The notes under the pieces: model-generated
The model's input: only the letters and a program-made list of their open reading frames with translations
The model's database searches: none
Told to the model about the DNA's origin: nothing
Translations under genes and position numbers: made by a program
Shown here: positions 35,971-36,600 of the stretch, in pieces
How the letters are laid out: each line of letters starts with the position of its first letter
Position numbering within the stretch: position 1 is the stretch's first letter
Assembly (NCBI GenBank): GCA_946183085.1
Contig: CAMGZU010000007.1
Span: 1-36,600, forward strand
Length of the DNA stretch: 36,600 nt
Direction of reading: 5' to 3'
Source of the DNA: an uncultured Erysipelotrichaceae bacterium
GTDB taxonomy: Bacteria > Bacillota_I > Bacilli_A > RFN20 > CAG-826

Positions 35971-36008
35971 AGGAAAATTATAAACCAAAGAAAGAGAAGA
36001 GGGCTACT

Positions 36009-36026
36009 TTCTTAACGAGTTAAGAA
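36009..36026. repeat. Near-perfect palindrome upstream of the fucose-isomerase-like gene (candidate operator)
   Basis: TTCTTAAC-GA-GTTAAGAA, 8-bp arms with a 2-nt centre. Confidence 0.6.
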
Positions 36027-36050
36027 GAACCCCCCTATAAAAGAAAAAAG

Positions 36051-36161
36051 CCCGGCGGCGCGCTATTCTTACTCACGAATGAGCTACCTTCGCCACTGCG
36101 GTGCTTAACTGCTGGGTTCGGGATGGGACCAGGTGTGCCCACCGCGCCATCGTCACCAGAC
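36051..36161 (-). rRNA. rrf: 5S rRNA
   Basis: Minus strand GTCTGGTGACGATGGCGCGGTGGGCACACCTGGTCCCATCCCGAACCCAGCAGTTAAGCACCGCAGTGGCG...CGCCGCCGGGC. Ends pair, followed by TTTTTTC. Confidence 0.96.
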
Positions 36162-36279
36162 TTTTTTCTTATGCTCAGTGTTCCTTGAAAACCGGATATT
36201 ATCAAACAAGTTCTTCGAGTTGCTATTGAACTAAAATTGCGCCGACTTAGCTTACTCTTCTCTAAAAGAGAAATTAGTG

Positions 36280-36600
36280 AAATTAAGTCCTCGAGCTATT
36301 AGTAACGGTCAGCTGAACATATCGCTATGCTTACACTTCCGTCCTATCAACCTCCTAACTTTGGAGGGCTCTTACTTCTTTCGAATGAGAAGTCTCATCT
36401 TGTGGTTGGCTTCACGCTTAGATGCTTTCAGCGTTTATCCGCTCCGGAGGTAGCTACCCGGCCATGCCGCTGGCGCGACAACCGATATACCAGTGCTCCG
36501 TTAATCCCGGTCCTCTCGTACTAGGGACCACTCCACTCAAACTTCTTACGCCCACGACAGATAGGGACCAAACTGTCTCACGACGTTTTGAACCCAGCTC
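36280..36600 (-). rRNA. rrl: 23S rRNA, 3' end only (continues beyond the window)
   Basis: Plus strand TAAGTCCTCGAGCTATTAGTAACGGTCAGCTGAACATATCGC...CTCTCGTACTAGGGACC...CACGACGTTTTGAACCCAGCTC, the characteristic reverse complement of the 23S 3' domain. Exact 3' boundary uncertain. Confidence 0.95.

Noticed and set aside
1-36600. CRISPR arrays, toxin-antitoxin pairs, phage genes or defence islands
   Set aside because: No regularly spaced repeats and no corresponding domains seen in the supplied translations. Apart from the edge IS, the content is housekeeping.

Overview
This window is a mostly minus-strand core chromosomal block from a Firmicutes/Mollicutes-like bacterium. I infer this from the gene families and gene order. 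Reading in the main direction of transcription (high to low coordinates): 23S rRNA 3' end, 5S rRNA, a fucose-isomerase-like gene, asp23/yloU, fakA/yloV, recG, plsX, rnc, ftsY, ylxM, ffh, [rpsP-khpA-rimM-trmD on the opposite strand], a DAG-kinase-family gene, rplS, a small membrane protein, lepB, rbgA, rnhB, dprA, topA, trmFO, xerC/D, rpsB, tsf, [aldo/keto reductase on the opposite strand], pyrH, frr, uppS, cdsA, dxr, rseP, polC and tRNA-Pro(CGG). The window opens with the 5' part of an IS200-like tnpA that runs off the left edge. The order resembles the Bacillus-type recG...polC superblock, with two local strand disruptions. I did not find a clearly new multigene system such as a defence, CRISPR or BGC locus. 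The most interesting observations are: (1) a recurring '-10 box 6-9 nt before ATG, no Shine-Dalgarno' arrangement at six genes, suggesting leaderless mRNAs; (2) an apparent in-place inversion of the rpsP-khpA-rimM-trmD module; (3) an IS200 tnpA whose SD is sequestered in a long hairpin; (4) a structured rpsB leader and an L19-like leader; (5) an orphan fucose-isomerase-like gene with a palindromic upstream element beside the rRNA operon.
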